This document shows, piece after piece, positions 7,765 through 15,635 of a stretch of DNA of 29,250 nucleotides. The position numbers and the translations under genes are program-made. Position 1 is the stretch's first letter; every line of letters begins with the position of its first letter. Under the pieces are notes generated by a model. That model searched no databases. It saw nothing but the letters and a program-made list of their open reading frames with translations, and was not told the DNA's origin. The DNA comes from Chersky-806 sp036502405 (lineage in GTDB: Bacteria; Actinomycetota; Acidimicrobiia; IMCC26256; JAENVU01), in the NCBI GenBank assembly GCA_036502405.1, contig DASXYP010000048.1, forward strand, positions 1 to 29,250, written 5' to 3'.

Positions 7765-9236
7765 CAGGCCGTGACCCCGACCGCGTCGAGCCCCGCCGCG
7801 ATGCCGACCTTCTTGGCCCGCACGAGCGCACCCCGCTGGACCATGAAGTACACCAGCGGGTGCATGAAGAAGTAGGAGATGAGGAGGTCGAGCACGACCG
7901 AGATGCCGAGGAAGAACGCGAACCCGCGCACCGAGCCGATGGCCAGCGCGTAGAGCACGACCGCGCCGATGAGCGAGACGAAGTCGGCGGCCAGGATGGT
8001 CCGGAAGGACTTCTCGAACGCCCGGTCCACCGACGAGCGCACCGAGCGGCCGGTGCGCACCTCGTCCTTCAACTTCTCGAAGTAGACGACGTACGAGTCC
8101 ACGGTGACGCCGACGGACACGATGAGCCCGGTGACGCCGGCCAGGGTCAGGGTCAGGCCGATCGAGGACCCGAGGTAGGAGATGATCGCGTAGATCGCCA
8201 TCGCGGAGAGCAGGAGGCCGCTGATCACGACGAGACCGAGGATCCGGTAGAAGACGAGCATGTAGAGCGCCACGAGCGCGAGCCCGATGACCCCGGCCGC
8301 GATCCCGGCGTGGAGCTGGTCGGTCCCGAGCGTCGGCGACACGCTCTCGGTGGTGAGCTCCTTCAGCTGGACCGGGAGCGCGCCGTACTGCAGGACGGTC
8401 GCGAGGTCCTTGGCGTCGCTCTCGCTGAAGTTGCCCGAGATCGAGACGTCACCGTCGAAATTGCTGGTCTGGAACGCCGGCGCGGACTGGACGACGCCGT
8501 CGAGCACGATCGCGACCGCGTTCTGGGGCGGCTGCTTCGGGAACGACGTCTTCGCGAGCTGGTTGAACAGGGCCTGGCCGCTGCTCTTGAGCGAGAGGTC
8601 GACCGTCCAACCCTGGCCCGAGCCCGGGTTGTAGACCGCCTTCGCCCCGCTCACGTCCTTGCCGGTGAGGGCGGCCGGTCCGAGCTGGTACCGGATCGCT
8701 TGGTTGCCGGTGCCGCGCCCGGGCAGGATGACGGTGGCGCCGGCAGTGTCCTCCGCGGCCGTCGAGGACTTCGGGTTGCTCGGGTCCGTGGTCGTGGTCG
8801 TCGAAGCCGTGCTCGACGACGTCGCGCCGGCCGCCCCGGTCGTCTGCGACGTCGCCTTCTTGGTCGTGGGCGTCGTGCTCTTGTACGGCGGGAGCTGCGC
8901 CAACACCGGCCGGAACCGCAGCTCGGCGGTCTTGCCGACGATGCGGCGGGCCTTGTCGCGGTCCTTCACCCCTGGTAGGTCGATGATCACCGTGTGGCCC
9001 TGGCGGCTGATCTCCGGCTCCGCGACACCGAGCGCGTCGACGCGGTTGCGGATGATGTCGACGGCCTTGTTCAGGGACGCCTCGCTGCGGACCTTCCCGA
9101 CCGGCGCGAGTACCACCGAGATGCCGCCCTGCAGGTCGAGCCCGAGGATCGGCCGGTTGTCCGAGAGCAGGGTGGCGACGAACGCGCCGACGATCAGGAC
9201 GACGGTGACGGTCAGGAACCAGAGGTTGCGCCGCAT
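7764..9236 (-). CDS. secD: Protein translocase subunit SecD
   Basis: 490 residues, partner of SecF in the SecDF complex. The N-terminal helix (about 5–23) is followed by the SecD signature LGLDLQGGISVVLAP, the P1 periplasmic domain, then five further helices in the C-terminal third with the block GVTVDSYVVYFEKLKDEV. Between about residues 122 and 168 the periplasmic region carries a Thr/Ser/Ala-rich low-complexity insert with long Thr runs, likely a flexible linker. The start ATG overlaps the yajC stop by one base and has GAGGA 7–8 nt upstream inside yajC. Order yajC–secD–secF is the usual Sec accessory operon. Confidence 0.96.
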   Translation of the reverse strand: MRRNLWFLTVTVVLIVGAFVATLLSDNRPILGLDLQGGISVVLAPVGKVRSEASLNKAVDIIRNRVDALGVAEPEISRQGHTVIIDLPGVKDRDKARRIVGKTAELRFRPVLAQLPPYKSTTPTTKKATSQTTGAAGATSSSTASTTTTTDPSNPKSSTAAEDTAGATVILPGRGTGNQAIRYQLGPAALTGKDVSGAKAVYNPGSGQGWTVDLSLKSSGQALFNQLAKTSFPKQPPQNAVAIVLDGVVQSAPAFQTSNFDGDVSISGNFSESDAKDLATVLQYGALPVQLKELTTESVSPTLGTDQLHAGIAAGVIGLALVALYMLVFYRILGLVVISGLLLSAMAIYAIISYLGSSIGLTLTLAGVTGLIVSVGVTVDSYVVYFEKLKDEVRTGRSVRSSVDRAFEKSFRTILAADFVSLIGAVVLYALAIGSVRGFAFFLGISVVLDLLISYFFMHPLVYFMVQRGALVRAKKVGIAAGLDAVGVTA

Positions 9237-9595
9237 CAGCCGTCCTCGTCGGGACGTTCGCCCGGCGCGATCGGATCGGCCTCTTCGTCGTCCGACCTGA
9301 GCGCCGGCACATCGGGGGCGGCATCGCGCACGGCGTCGGCCGGCGGGGCGGGACGCGAGCTGACCGCCTCGCGGGCCACCGTGAGCACGATCCCGGGCGC
9401 GACCTCGACTTCGAGGCTGATGTCCGACATCTCCAGGATCGTGCCGTAGATCCCACCGGCCGTGATGACCTCGTCACCGACCTCGAGGCTGGCGATCAGG
9501 GCCCGGCGAGCCGCCATCTGCCGCCGCTGCGGGCGGACGATCAGGATGAAGAACGCGACCGCGAGGAGGGCGAGGTAGAGGACGATGATGGCCAT
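9236..9595 (-). CDS. yajC: Sec translocon accessory protein YajC
   Basis: 119 residues. One N-terminal membrane helix (about 3–19) runs into the family signature FFILIVRPQRRQMAARR, then the small cytoplasmic β-domain with LEVGDEVITAGGIYGTI. The C-terminal 35 residues are acidic and Pro-rich, of a kind common in actinobacterial YajC. It is the first gene of yajC–secD–secF, 67 bp after ruvB. The ATG at 9593–9595 has no visible Shine–Dalgarno, but no other start leaves the helix intact. Confidence 0.93.
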   Translation of the reverse strand: MAIIVLYLALLAVAFFILIVRPQRRQMAARRALIASLEVGDEVITAGGIYGTILEMSDISLEVEVAPGIVLTVAREAVSSRPAPPADAVRDAAPDVPALRSDDEEADPIAPGERPDEDG

Positions 9596-9662
9596 GGAAG
9601 AGAACGACTTCGAGGGAGGGAACCGACGGAGGACTGTAGCGCGAGGGCCGTCGGATCGGCCG

Positions 9663-10712
9663 TCACTCCCCCGGGTCGAACAACCCCCGCGCGCCCGGAA
9701 CCGGGCCCGGCTCCGAGGCCGGTGCGGCCACCCCGAGGTGCGCGTACCCGGCGGAAGTGGCGATCCGTCCGCGCGGCGTCCGCATCAGGAGGCCCTGCTT
9801 GAGGAGGAAGGGCTCGTAGACCTCCTCCACCGTGTCGGGCTGCTCGCTGACCGCCACCGCCAACGTCGAGAGACCGACCGGCTGGCCCGCGAACGTGACG
9901 CAGAGCGCGCGCAGCAGCGCCCGGTCCACCTTGTCGAGCCCGAGCTCGTCCACCTCGAACACCGCGAGGGCCCGCCGGGCGGTGTCACCGTCCACCGTCC
10001 CGTCCCCCCGGACCTCGGCGTAGTCCCGCACCCGCTTCAGCAACCGGTTCGCGATGCGGGGCGTGCCCCGGGCGCGAAACGCGATCTCGCGGGCGCCGTC
10101 CGCCTCGAGCGGCACACCGAGGATGCGCGCCGCGCGCAGCAGGATCATCTCGAGGTCCTCGGGCTCGTAGTAGTCGAGCCGCGCTACGAAGCCGAACCGG
10201 TCGCGCAACGGGCTGGTGATGAGCCCGGTGCGGGTGGTCGCCCCGACCAGCGTGAACCGCGGGAGGTCCAGACGGATCGAGCGCGCCGACGGGCCCTTGC
10301 CGATCACGATGTCGAGCTGGAAGTCCTCCATCGCCGGGTAGAGCACCTCTTCGACGGCACGCGGCAGGCGGTGGATCTCGTCGACGAAGAGGACGTCACC
10401 GTCTTCGAGGTTGGTCAGGATCGCCGCGAGGTCGCCCGCGCGCTCGAGCGCAGGACCGCTCGTGATCCGCAGCGCGACCTCCATCTCGGCCGCGACGATG
10501 CCCGCGAGGCTCGTCTTGCCGGTGCCGGGCGGACCCGCGAACAGCAGGTGGTCGACCGCCTGCGCGCGCTGGCGCGCCGCGCCGAGCAGGATCTCGAGGT
10601 GCTCCTTCAGCCGGGGCTGGCCGACGAACTCGTCGAGCCGGCGCGGCCGCAGCGTCGTCTCCTCGGCCGCCTCAACCGGGTCCGTGCCCGCCCGCATCAG
10701 CTCGTCCCTCAT
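9663..10712 (-). CDS. ruvB: Holliday junction branch migration helicase RuvB
   Basis: 349-residue AAA+ motor that drives branch migration on RuvA-bound Holliday junctions. It opens with the family block LRPRRLDEFVGQ (about 21–32), followed by Walker A GPPGTGKTS (60–68), Walker B with DEIH (111–114), the sensor/arginine-finger stretch TTRTGLITSPLRDRFG, and the C-terminal winged-helix domain ending near GYAHLG. The ATG at 10710–10712 gives a normal length. An ATG five codons later (10695–10697) has the better Shine–Dalgarno (GAGGGA, 7 nt) and could be the true start. It is separated from ruvA by 127 bp of GC-rich DNA in which I see no gene. Confidence 0.96.
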   Translation of the reverse strand: MRDELMRAGTDPVEAAEETTLRPRRLDEFVGQPRLKEHLEILLGAARQRAQAVDHLLFAGPPGTGKTSLAGIVAAEMEVALRITSGPALERAGDLAAILTNLEDGDVLFVDEIHRLPRAVEEVLYPAMEDFQLDIVIGKGPSARSIRLDLPRFTLVGATTRTGLITSPLRDRFGFVARLDYYEPEDLEMILLRAARILGVPLEADGAREIAFRARGTPRIANRLLKRVRDYAEVRGDGTVDGDTARRALAVFEVDELGLDKVDRALLRALCVTFAGQPVGLSTLAVAVSEQPDTVEEVYEPFLLKQGLLMRTPRGRIATSAGYAHLGVAAPASEPGPVPGARGLFDPGE

Positions 10713-10839
10713 CGTTTCCGCGCTCGGCCCTGCGGGCCGGGGCGCTCGGCCCACGCTCCGCTCGTCGGTCGACCGGGGCCGCGTGCCTCGCCCGCTCCGT
10801 TCTCGTCGCGGGTGCAGCACCAGGTGGACGGAGTTCGAT

Positions 10840-11430
10840 TCACGTCCGGACCGCCAGGCGCTTGAGCGCGGCGCGCAGGAGGTCGCCGATCGTGCCGTCA
10901 TCGTCCAGGTCGGCGAGCGCGACCCGGATCTCGTCGGTGCTGTACCCGAGCTCGGTGAGCGCGGCGCGCACCTCGGCCCGCGCGGTCGGCGCGCGCTCGC
11001 CGCTCGGCTCGACCAGGTCGAGGTCCGGGACCCCCAGGCGACTCTTCAGCTCGATCATCAGCTTCTGCGCGGTGCGCCTGCCCACGCCGGGCACCAGGCA
11101 GAGCGCGTCGAGATCGTCGTCCGCCACGCAGCGCCGCAAGGACGCCGGCGGGTGCACCGAGAGCATCGCGATCCCCAGCTTGGGACCGACGCCGCTCGCG
11201 CTGATCAGCACCTCGAAGGTGTCGCGCTCGTCGCGGGTGGGGAACCCGTAGAGCGTCATCGCGTCCTCGCGCACGTGCAGGTGGGTGAACAGGAAGGCGG
11301 GACCCGCGGGCGCGAGGGCCGGGATCGCACCGATCGGCACCAGGCACCGGTAGCCCACGCCGCCGACCTCGATCAGCACCTCGCCCGAGGCGCTGCGCTC
11401 GAGCACCGTGCCCCGCACCGAGCCGATCAC
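10840..11430 (-). CDS. ruvA: Holliday junction-binding protein RuvA
   Basis: 196 residues. RuvA tetramers hold the four-way junction and load RuvB. The N-terminal OB fold starts VIGSVRGTVLE and includes LYGFPTRDERDTFE. The double helix-hairpin-helix region contains SGVGPKLGIAML and VPGVGRRTAQKLMIELK. Domain III, which contacts RuvB, is at the C-terminus (ALTELGYSTDEIRVAL). The start is the GTG at 11428–11430, which overlaps the ruvC stop as GTGA and places VIGSVRG exactly where the family begins. Confidence 0.96.
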   Translation of the reverse strand: MIGSVRGTVLERSASGEVLIEVGGVGYRCLVPIGAIPALAPAGPAFLFTHLHVREDAMTLYGFPTRDERDTFEVLISASGVGPKLGIAMLSVHPPASLRRCVADDDLDALCLVPGVGRRTAQKLMIELKSRLGVPDLDLVEPSGERAPTARAEVRAALTELGYSTDEIRVALADLDDDGTIGDLLRAALKRLAVRT

Positions 11431-12017
11431 CGGGACCCCGCATCCTTCGCGATCGCGGCCGCGACAGCCTGCTCGTAGCCGCGGTTCGGACCGCGTGCGG
11501 CCTCGCGGGTCGGGTGGAGCTTCGCGCCCCACGCGTGGCAGAGCGCCAGCGCGAGCGCGTCCGCGGCGTCGGGAGATCCGGGCGGTCCGGGCAGGTCGAG
11601 GAGCCGCACCACCATCGTCTGGACCGCCGCCTTCTCCGCGTTGCCGTACCCGGCCACCGCGAGCTTGACCTCGTTCGGGCTGTACTGCGCGACGGGGATG
11701 CCCGCACGGGCCGCGATCGCGAGTGCGAGCCCGCTGGCCTGACCCACCGACATCGCGGTCCGGACGTTGACCTGGAACAGCACCCGCTCGACGGCGACCG
11801 CGGACGGTCGCAGCTGCGCGATCAGCGCCTCGAGCTCCTCGTGGAGCCGACCGAGGCGCTCGGGGAGCGCGAGCTCGGGGTCGGTGCGGATGACGCCGAA
11901 CGACACCGCGCGCCAGCCCGAGCCCCGCGTCCCGCCGGCCCGGCCCGCGACGGCGCCGTAGCCACAGCGCGACAGTCCCGGGTCGATCCCGAGCACCGGT
12001 CCCGTCGGATCGAACAC
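11427..12017 (-). CDS. ruvC: Holliday junction resolvase RuvC
   Basis: 196 residues. RuvC is the Mg-dependent endonuclease that cuts Holliday junctions. Acidic residues expected at the active site are visible: Asp12 in LGIDPG, Glu77 in AVERV, and Asp150/Asp153 in SPDAADALALALCH. I prefer the GTG at 12015–12017. It leaves eight residues before GIDPG, as is usual, and has both AGGA 8 nt upstream and a TAGGAT −10-like hexamer 7 nt upstream. An in-frame ATG at 12042–12044 would add nine residues but is poorly placed relative to any ribosome site. It is the first gene of ruvC–ruvA–ruvB. Confidence 0.95.
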   Translation of the reverse strand: MFDPTGPVLGIDPGLSRCGYGAVAGRAGGTRGSGWRAVSFGVIRTDPELALPERLGRLHEELEALIAQLRPSAVAVERVLFQVNVRTAMSVGQASGLALAIAARAGIPVAQYSPNEVKLAVAGYGNAEKAAVQTMVVRLLDLPGPPGSPDAADALALALCHAWGAKLHPTREAARGPNRGYEQAVAAAIAKDAGSR

Positions 12018-12024
12018 GGGTTCG

Positions 12025-12030
12025 ATCCTA
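12025..12030 (-). promoter_or_regulatory. −10-like hexamer, likely leaderless ruvC promoter
   Basis: TAGGAT on the minus strand ends exactly 7 nt before the GTG chosen for ruvC. It doubles as an AGGA ribosome site if the mRNA is longer. No −35 is evident. Confidence 0.5.
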
Positions 12031-12073
12031 GAGCTCCCCGGCATCCCCCGGTGGGACCCGCGAGAGGGCGGAT

Positions 12074-12156
12074 CTGAGCGGCGGCAACGCGGGTCGCCGG
12101 AGCAGCGGCCCGGTGCCGCGGTCAAGGCTCGACGCAATCCGACCCGGGCCGCTCAG
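12074..12156. repeat. 83-bp intergenic element with 9-bp inverted ends (copy A)
   Basis: CTGAGCGGC (12074–12082) and GCCGCTCAG (12148–12156) enclose 65 nt. The arms are identical in sequence to those of copy B at 21614–21697, with almost the same spacing. An inner pair (CGGGTCG/CGACCCG) can extend the fold. It lies 22 nt after the stop of the cox-like operon and upstream of ruvC, filling most of the 161-bp gap. Confidence 0.5.
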
Positions 12157-12178
12157 AATTTTGCCGGTCCCGCTCGGC

Positions 12179-12916
12179 TCAGCTCCTCCTCCTGCGCCGG
12201 AGACGTCGGAGCAGGACGAGGACGACGACGATCCCGAGGAGGGGGGCGAGCCGGCGCAGGACCGGGGTGCCGCCGACCTCGAGCAGGTCGACGGGCTCGG
12301 CCTCGGCCGAGTCGACCCGGCGGACCGCGGCCCCATTGCCGGACGGCGACGCGGCGGGCTCGGCTCCTGAGGCGACCGCCTCGGCGACGAGCTCGTCGGA
12401 CCCTTCGGACTCGTCGGCCTCGGCACCGGCCGCCGCCTCGCCCGGCTCCGGCGAGGTCAGATCGACGACGTCGGGCCGGAGCACGTCGCGCTCGAGGTTG
12501 TCCACGAACTGGGCGAGCAGCTTCGTCGACACGTCGGCCATGACGCCCCGGCCGAACTGCGCGACCTTGCCGGTGATGGAGAGGTCGGTGTCGACGTCGA
12601 CGCGGGTGCCCGTCCCGTCGGGGGTGAGGGAGAGCTTGATCGTCGCGGACGCGTTGCCCTGCCCGCGCGTGTCACGTCCCGAACCGACCAGGATCGCGGT
12701 GTGCGCGGCGTCGTCGACCGACTCGAGCTTCGCCGCACCCTTGTACTGCGCGGTGATCGGCCCCACCTTCACCTTGACCACCCCGCGGTACTCGTCGCCC
12801 TCGATCTCCTGGAGCTGCGCGCCGGGCAGGCATGGCGCGATCCGCTCGATGTCGAGGAGGATCCGCCACGCCTCGTCCACCGGGACGTCGACCCGGAACG
12901 TATCGTCGATCTGCAT
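12179..12916 (-). CDS. coxG: CoxG-like SRPBCC protein with C-terminal membrane anchor
   Basis: 245 residues. The first 145 or so match the CoxG/SRPBCC fold: VDVPVDEAWRILLDIERIAPCLPGA at the N-terminus (residues 9–33), then YKGAAKLES and a conserved GRGVMADVSTKLLAQF helix. Next come an acidic Ala/Glu/Ser-rich linker (about 158–215) and a single hydrophobic helix (LAPLLGIVVVLVLL, about 223–236) capped by a run of arginines. In Oligotropha CoxG, a similar tail anchors CO dehydrogenase to the membrane. The gene abuts the mocA-like stop with no gap and closes the coxS–coxM–mocA–coxG operon, but no catalytic coxL is present. Binding of a hydroxylase complex is inferred. Confidence 0.8.
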   Translation of the reverse strand: MQIDDTFRVDVPVDEAWRILLDIERIAPCLPGAQLQEIEGDEYRGVVKVKVGPITAQYKGAAKLESVDDAAHTAILVGSGRDTRGQGNASATIKLSLTPDGTGTRVDVDTDLSITGKVAQFGRGVMADVSTKLLAQFVDNLERDVLRPDVVDLTSPEPGEAAAGAEADESEGSDELVAEAVASGAEPAASPSGNGAAVRRVDSAEAEPVDLLEVGGTPVLRRLAPLLGIVVVLVLLRRLRRRRRS

Positions 12917-13531
12917 CTAGCTCTCCCTCTCGCGTCCCAGCGTGTCCTCGATCATGCGCAGGTCGTCGAGCGTGTCGACGTCCTGCGGGTCGCCGGTGTC
13001 GTCGCAGGCGACCTCGACCACCGGGAGCGTCCGCATCAGCGCCCGGGCGCCCTCGTCACCGTCGAGCTCGCGTGCGGCGGGCCACAGGCTTCGGGCCAGC
13101 AGCACCGGGTTGGCGCGCACCCCGCCGTAGGTCGCGACCGCGAATGTCGCGCCGTCGTCGTACGCGGCGGCGAGCCGGCGGTAGGCCTCGGCCCCGATCC
13201 GCGGCTGATCGGCCAGCCCGATGCACGCTGCGCCGACCTGCGCCCAGCCCTCGAACGCGTCGAGCGCGGCCCGCATGCTGCGCGCGATCCCCGACCGCCA
13301 ACCGCGCGCCCGCACCACCGAGACGCCCTGGGGGACGACGCGCCCGACCTTCGACCCCTGGTGCCCGACGACGAGCACGACGGGACGCAACCCCGAGTCC
13401 ATCGCCGCGTCCAGGGCCCAGCTCACGAGCGGACGGCCGCCGAGCTCCAGCAAGGGCTTCGGCGTGTCCCCCGCCCCCACGACGCGCGAGCCGCGGCCCG
13501 CCGCGAGGACGGCCACCGCGGTCCCGGTCAA
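12917..13531 (-). CDS. mocA: MobA/MocA-type nucleotidyltransferase (molybdenum cofactor cytidylyltransferase)
   Basis: 204 residues. The GT-A-like nucleotidyltransferase signature LAAGRGSR (9–16) with a following Lys (TPKPLLELGG) binds the nucleotide and phosphate. LADQP (106–110) is the metal-binding motif typical of MocA, which uses CTP to make the cytosine-dinucleotide Mo cofactor required by xanthine dehydrogenase/CO dehydrogenase-family enzymes. The preferred start is a TTG at 13529–13531 that overlaps the coxM stop as TTGA; a GTG five codons later is the alternative. Position between coxM and coxG supports cofactor maturation for a Mo hydroxylase. MocA versus MobA is decided by context and LADQP, not by experiment. 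Confidence 0.8.
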   Translation of the reverse strand: MTGTAVAVLAAGRGSRVVGAGDTPKPLLELGGRPLVSWALDAAMDSGLRPVVLVVGHQGSKVGRVVPQGVSVVRARGWRSGIARSMRAALDAFEGWAQVGAACIGLADQPRIGAEAYRRLAAAYDDGATFAVATYGGVRANPVLLARSLWPAARELDGDEGARALMRTLPVVEVACDDTGDPQDVDTLDDLRMIEDTLGRERES

Positions 13532-14352
13532 GCGCCTGCGGCCTCGAGCGCCCGCCGGGTCAGCACTCGGGAAAGGTGCTCGCGGTAGTCGACGCCGGCG
13601 TTCAGGTCACTGGACGGTTCGGTGCCCTCGGCGGCGTGCGCCGCGGCTTCGGTCACCGACGCACCGGCGGCGAGTGCGTCCTCGACCGCGGTGGCCCGCA
13701 GGGGGGTGGGCCCCATGTTGACGAGCGCGACGCGTGGCGCTCCCTGCACCTGCACCGCGAGTGCGCCGACGATCGCCCAGTCCTGGGCCCTCCGGTTGAA
13801 CTTCTGGTACGAGAACCCGTTGGGCCCGGTCTTCGGCACCCGGATCTCGGTCAGCAGCTCGTCGGCGCCGAGTGCGGTCTCCAGGAAGCCGGTGAAGAGC
13901 TGGGCCGCAGCAATCTCGCGCGCGCCGGCCGGGCCACGGGCGACGAACGTGGCATCGAGTGCGAGCAGTGCAGCGGGCAGGTCCGACGCAGGATCGCCGT
14001 GCGCGACCGATCCGCCGATCGTGCCCCGATGCCGCACCTGGTTGTCCCCCACCTCGGCGGCCACGGCCCGCAGCATCCCGCACTCCGTCCCGAGGAGCGC
14101 GCTCGTCTCGAGGTCGCGGTGGCGCGTGAGCGCGCCGATCGCCACATGGTCCCCGCCGTCACGGATGTAGGACAGGTCTTCGACCCGGCCGACGTCGATG
14201 AGCACCGTCGGCACCGCGAGCCGCAGCTTCATCAGCGGGAGCAGCGACATCCCACCCGCGATGAGCTTCGCCTCGTCGCCGTGCTCGGCGAGCAGTGCCA
14301 GCGCGGCATCGGCGGAATCGGCGCGCTCGTACTCGAACGGGGCCGGGATCAC
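13528..14352 (-). CDS. coxM: FAD-binding medium subunit of a Mo hydroxylase (CoxM-like)
   Basis: 274 residues. CoxM-type flavoprotein subunits pass electrons from the Mo/FeS subunits to FAD. Both FAD-binding motifs are visible: AGGMSLLPLMKLR (32–44) and TIGGSVAHGDPASDLP (111–126). The C-terminal CO_deh_flav_C domain follows (about 170–270). The start is the GTG at 14350–14352, overlapping the coxS stop as GTGA. It would form an αβγ complex with CoxS and a large Mo subunit. That large subunit is absent from the neighbourhood, so the substrate cannot be predicted: CO, aldehyde, purine or nicotine-like compounds are all possible. Confidence 0.88.
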   Translation of the reverse strand: MIPAPFEYERADSADAALALLAEHGDEAKLIAGGMSLLPLMKLRLAVPTVLIDVGRVEDLSYIRDGGDHVAIGALTRHRDLETSALLGTECGMLRAVAAEVGDNQVRHRGTIGGSVAHGDPASDLPAALLALDATFVARGPAGAREIAAAQLFTGFLETALGADELLTEIRVPKTGPNGFSYQKFNRRAQDWAIVGALAVQVQGAPRVALVNMGPTPLRATAVEDALAAGASVTEAAAHAAEGTEPSSDLNAGVDYREHLSRVLTRRALEAAGA

Positions 14353-14810
14353 GGAGTGCTCTGGGCTGCGGCGAGCACCGCGCGCACGATGTTGTGGTAG
14401 CCCGTGCAGCGACAGAGGTTGCCCTCCAGCCCGAGCCGGACGTCTCGCTCGTTCGGGTGCGGGTTCTCCTCCAGCAGCGAGACCGCCGCCATGACCATGC
14501 CGGGGGTGCAGAAGCCACACTGCAGGCCGTGGTGCTCGTGGAACGCCGCCTGCACGGCGTGCAGCTCGCCGTCCCGGGCCAGGCCCTCGATCGTGGTGAC
14601 CGAGGCTCCGTCGGCCTGGGCCGCGAGCATCGTGCAGGACTTCACGGACTCCCCGTCCACCAGGACGGTGCACGCCCCGCAGCTCGACGTGTCGCAGCCG
14701 ACCTTCGTGCCGGGCAGGCCACAGGCCTCCCGCACGTAGTGCACGAGCAGGGTGCGCGGCTCGACCTCATGGTCCTGGGCGGCACCGTTCAGCGTCATGC
14801 CTACGCGCAT
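14349..14810 (-). CDS. coxS: [2Fe-2S] small subunit of a Mo hydroxylase (CoxS-like)
   Basis: 153 residues with all eight cysteines for two [2Fe-2S] clusters. The plant-type cluster uses Cys39, Cys44, Cys47 and Cys59 (GCDTSSCGACTVLVDG). The second cluster uses Cys98, Cys101, Cys133 and Cys135 (CGFCTPG and CRCTGY). It relays electrons between the Mo site and FAD. It is the first gene of the operon, 72 bp after the small basic gene. The ATG at 14808–14810 is used; an ATG four codons later is possible, and neither has a strong ribosome site. Subfamily (CO dehydrogenase versus other xanthine dehydrogenase-like enzymes) is uncertain. Confidence 0.9.
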   Translation of the reverse strand: MRVGMTLNGAAQDHEVEPRTLLVHYVREACGLPGTKVGCDTSSCGACTVLVDGESVKSCTMLAAQADGASVTTIEGLARDGELHAVQAAFHEHHGLQCGFCTPGMVMAAVSLLEENPHPNERDVRLGLEGNLCRCTGYHNIVRAVLAAAQSTP

Positions 14811-14882
14811 GGGCGCATCTTGTCAGAGTCGTCGTCGGCCGAGGCAGTCGGCTCGCGCCGACCGCGTGGACCCGACAGGAGC

Positions 14883-15065
14883 TCAGACCGGAGGGGGTAC
14901 GACCTCGGGCAGCGTCTCGGTCACCGGTTGCGGTCCGGCGAAGGACGGGTCGCCCGGAACATCGGTCTCCCGGTTCTGGCGGCGGGCCCGCTTCTCGGCT
15001 TGCTTCTCGAGGCGGGCGCGTTCCTTCTGGGTCTTGAGAAAGGTGGTGCGGCGCTTCTTCGCCAT
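14883..15065 (-). CDS. Small basic Lys/Arg-rich protein of unknown function
   Basis: 60 residues. The first half is a highly charged helix (MAKKRRTTFLKTQKERARL, then EKQAEKRARRQN), suitable for nucleic-acid or ribosome binding. The second half is Pro/Val/Glu-rich and probably unstructured. A good AAGGGA lies 5 nt before the ATG at 15063–15065, which supports real translation. It starts 91 bp after the cold-shock gene on the same strand and may share its transcript. Similar small proteins next to csp genes occur in other actinobacteria as I recall, but I know of no assigned function. Confidence 0.7.
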   Translation of the reverse strand: MAKKRRTTFLKTQKERARLEKQAEKRARRQNRETDVPGDPSFAGPQPVTETLPEVVPPPV

Positions 15066-15156
15066 TGGTTCCCTTCAGATGAAACCGTCGATCGGAGACT
15101 TCCGGTCGACGGACGACCCGGACCGTGCGCCCGAGCCGCCCGTCAAGCGGGACTTC

Positions 15157-15357
15157 TCAGATGGCGCGGACGTTCTGCGCCTCTTCACCCTTCCGACCGG
15201 GGGCCACGTCGAACTCGACGCGCTGACCCTCTTCGAGCGAGCGGTAGCCGTCGCCCTGAATCGCGGAGAAGTGAACGAAGACGTCGTCGCCGCCCTCACG
15301 CGAGATGAAGCCGAAACCCTTGTCGGCGTTGAACCACTTGACGGTGCCGGTTGTCAC
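15157..15357 (-). CDS. Cold-shock domain protein (CspA family)
   Basis: 66 residues, the standard length for a single cold-shock domain that binds single-stranded RNA/DNA. RNP1 is KGFGFI (13–18) and RNP2 is VFVHFS (26–31), after the usual TGTVKWFNADKG opening. The start is the GTG at 15355–15357 with AAGGAG 6 nt upstream; longer frames upstream do not look coding. A candidate −10 (TATGCT) about 240 nt upstream predicts a long 5' leader, the hallmark of cold-inducible csp genes. Confidence 0.95.
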   Translation of the reverse strand: MTTGTVKWFNADKGFGFISREGGDDVFVHFSAIQGDGYRSLEEGQRVEFDVAPGRKGEEAQNVRAI

Positions 15358-15598
15358 GATGTGCTCCTTGTGAGTGTTGCTGTCTATCCGTGCCGTTCCC
15401 GGCGCGGTGGGTGGCGCGACACGAGGTACGGCGCGCAAATCTTGGAAAGCGAGGAAATGGTGCGGGGCCGGCTCCTGGAGGTGCGGCACGACTGGTGCGG
15501 TGCGTTCCCGTCATCCAGCGGGCACGGGGGCAGGTAAATCGGGTCGGAACCCGGGCCCGGGCGCTCGGCTCTGCCAGGTGCCCGGTGCGGTACCGAAC
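15358..15598 (-). promoter_or_regulatory. Long 5' leader of the cold-shock gene
   Basis: About 240 nt without a supportable gene lie between the candidate TATGCT hexamer and the csp start. It ends in AAGGAG-N6-GTG. Several short complementary GC-rich segments could fold. A thermo-responsive leader is the standard expectation for csp genes, but it is not proven here. Confidence 0.45.
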
Positions 15599-15599
15599 C

Positions 15600-15605
15600 A
15601 GCATA
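15600..15605 (-). promoter_or_regulatory. Candidate −10 of the cold-shock gene
   Basis: TATGCT on the minus strand fits TANNNT and is the best −10-like site in the 278-bp gap 15358–15635. No clear −35 at 17 ± 1 bp. Confidence 0.4.
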
Positions 15606-15635
15606 GCCCCTGGGTCCGGTCCGCGGGAATGCGCC

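Noticed and set aside
4306..7875. Very long plus-strand open frame (over 1,100 codons) opposite rel and secF
   Set aside because: It is antisense to rel, secF and the end of secD, all with full conserved motifs. Its translation is Arg/Asp/Val-rich with no domain, as expected for a mirror frame in GC-rich DNA.
10713..10839. N-terminal extension of RuvB into the ruvA–ruvB gap
   Set aside because: The open frame continues upstream for 63 codons but is Arg/Ser-rich and unlike any RuvB. Family length and ribosome site favour a start at 10712 or 10697.
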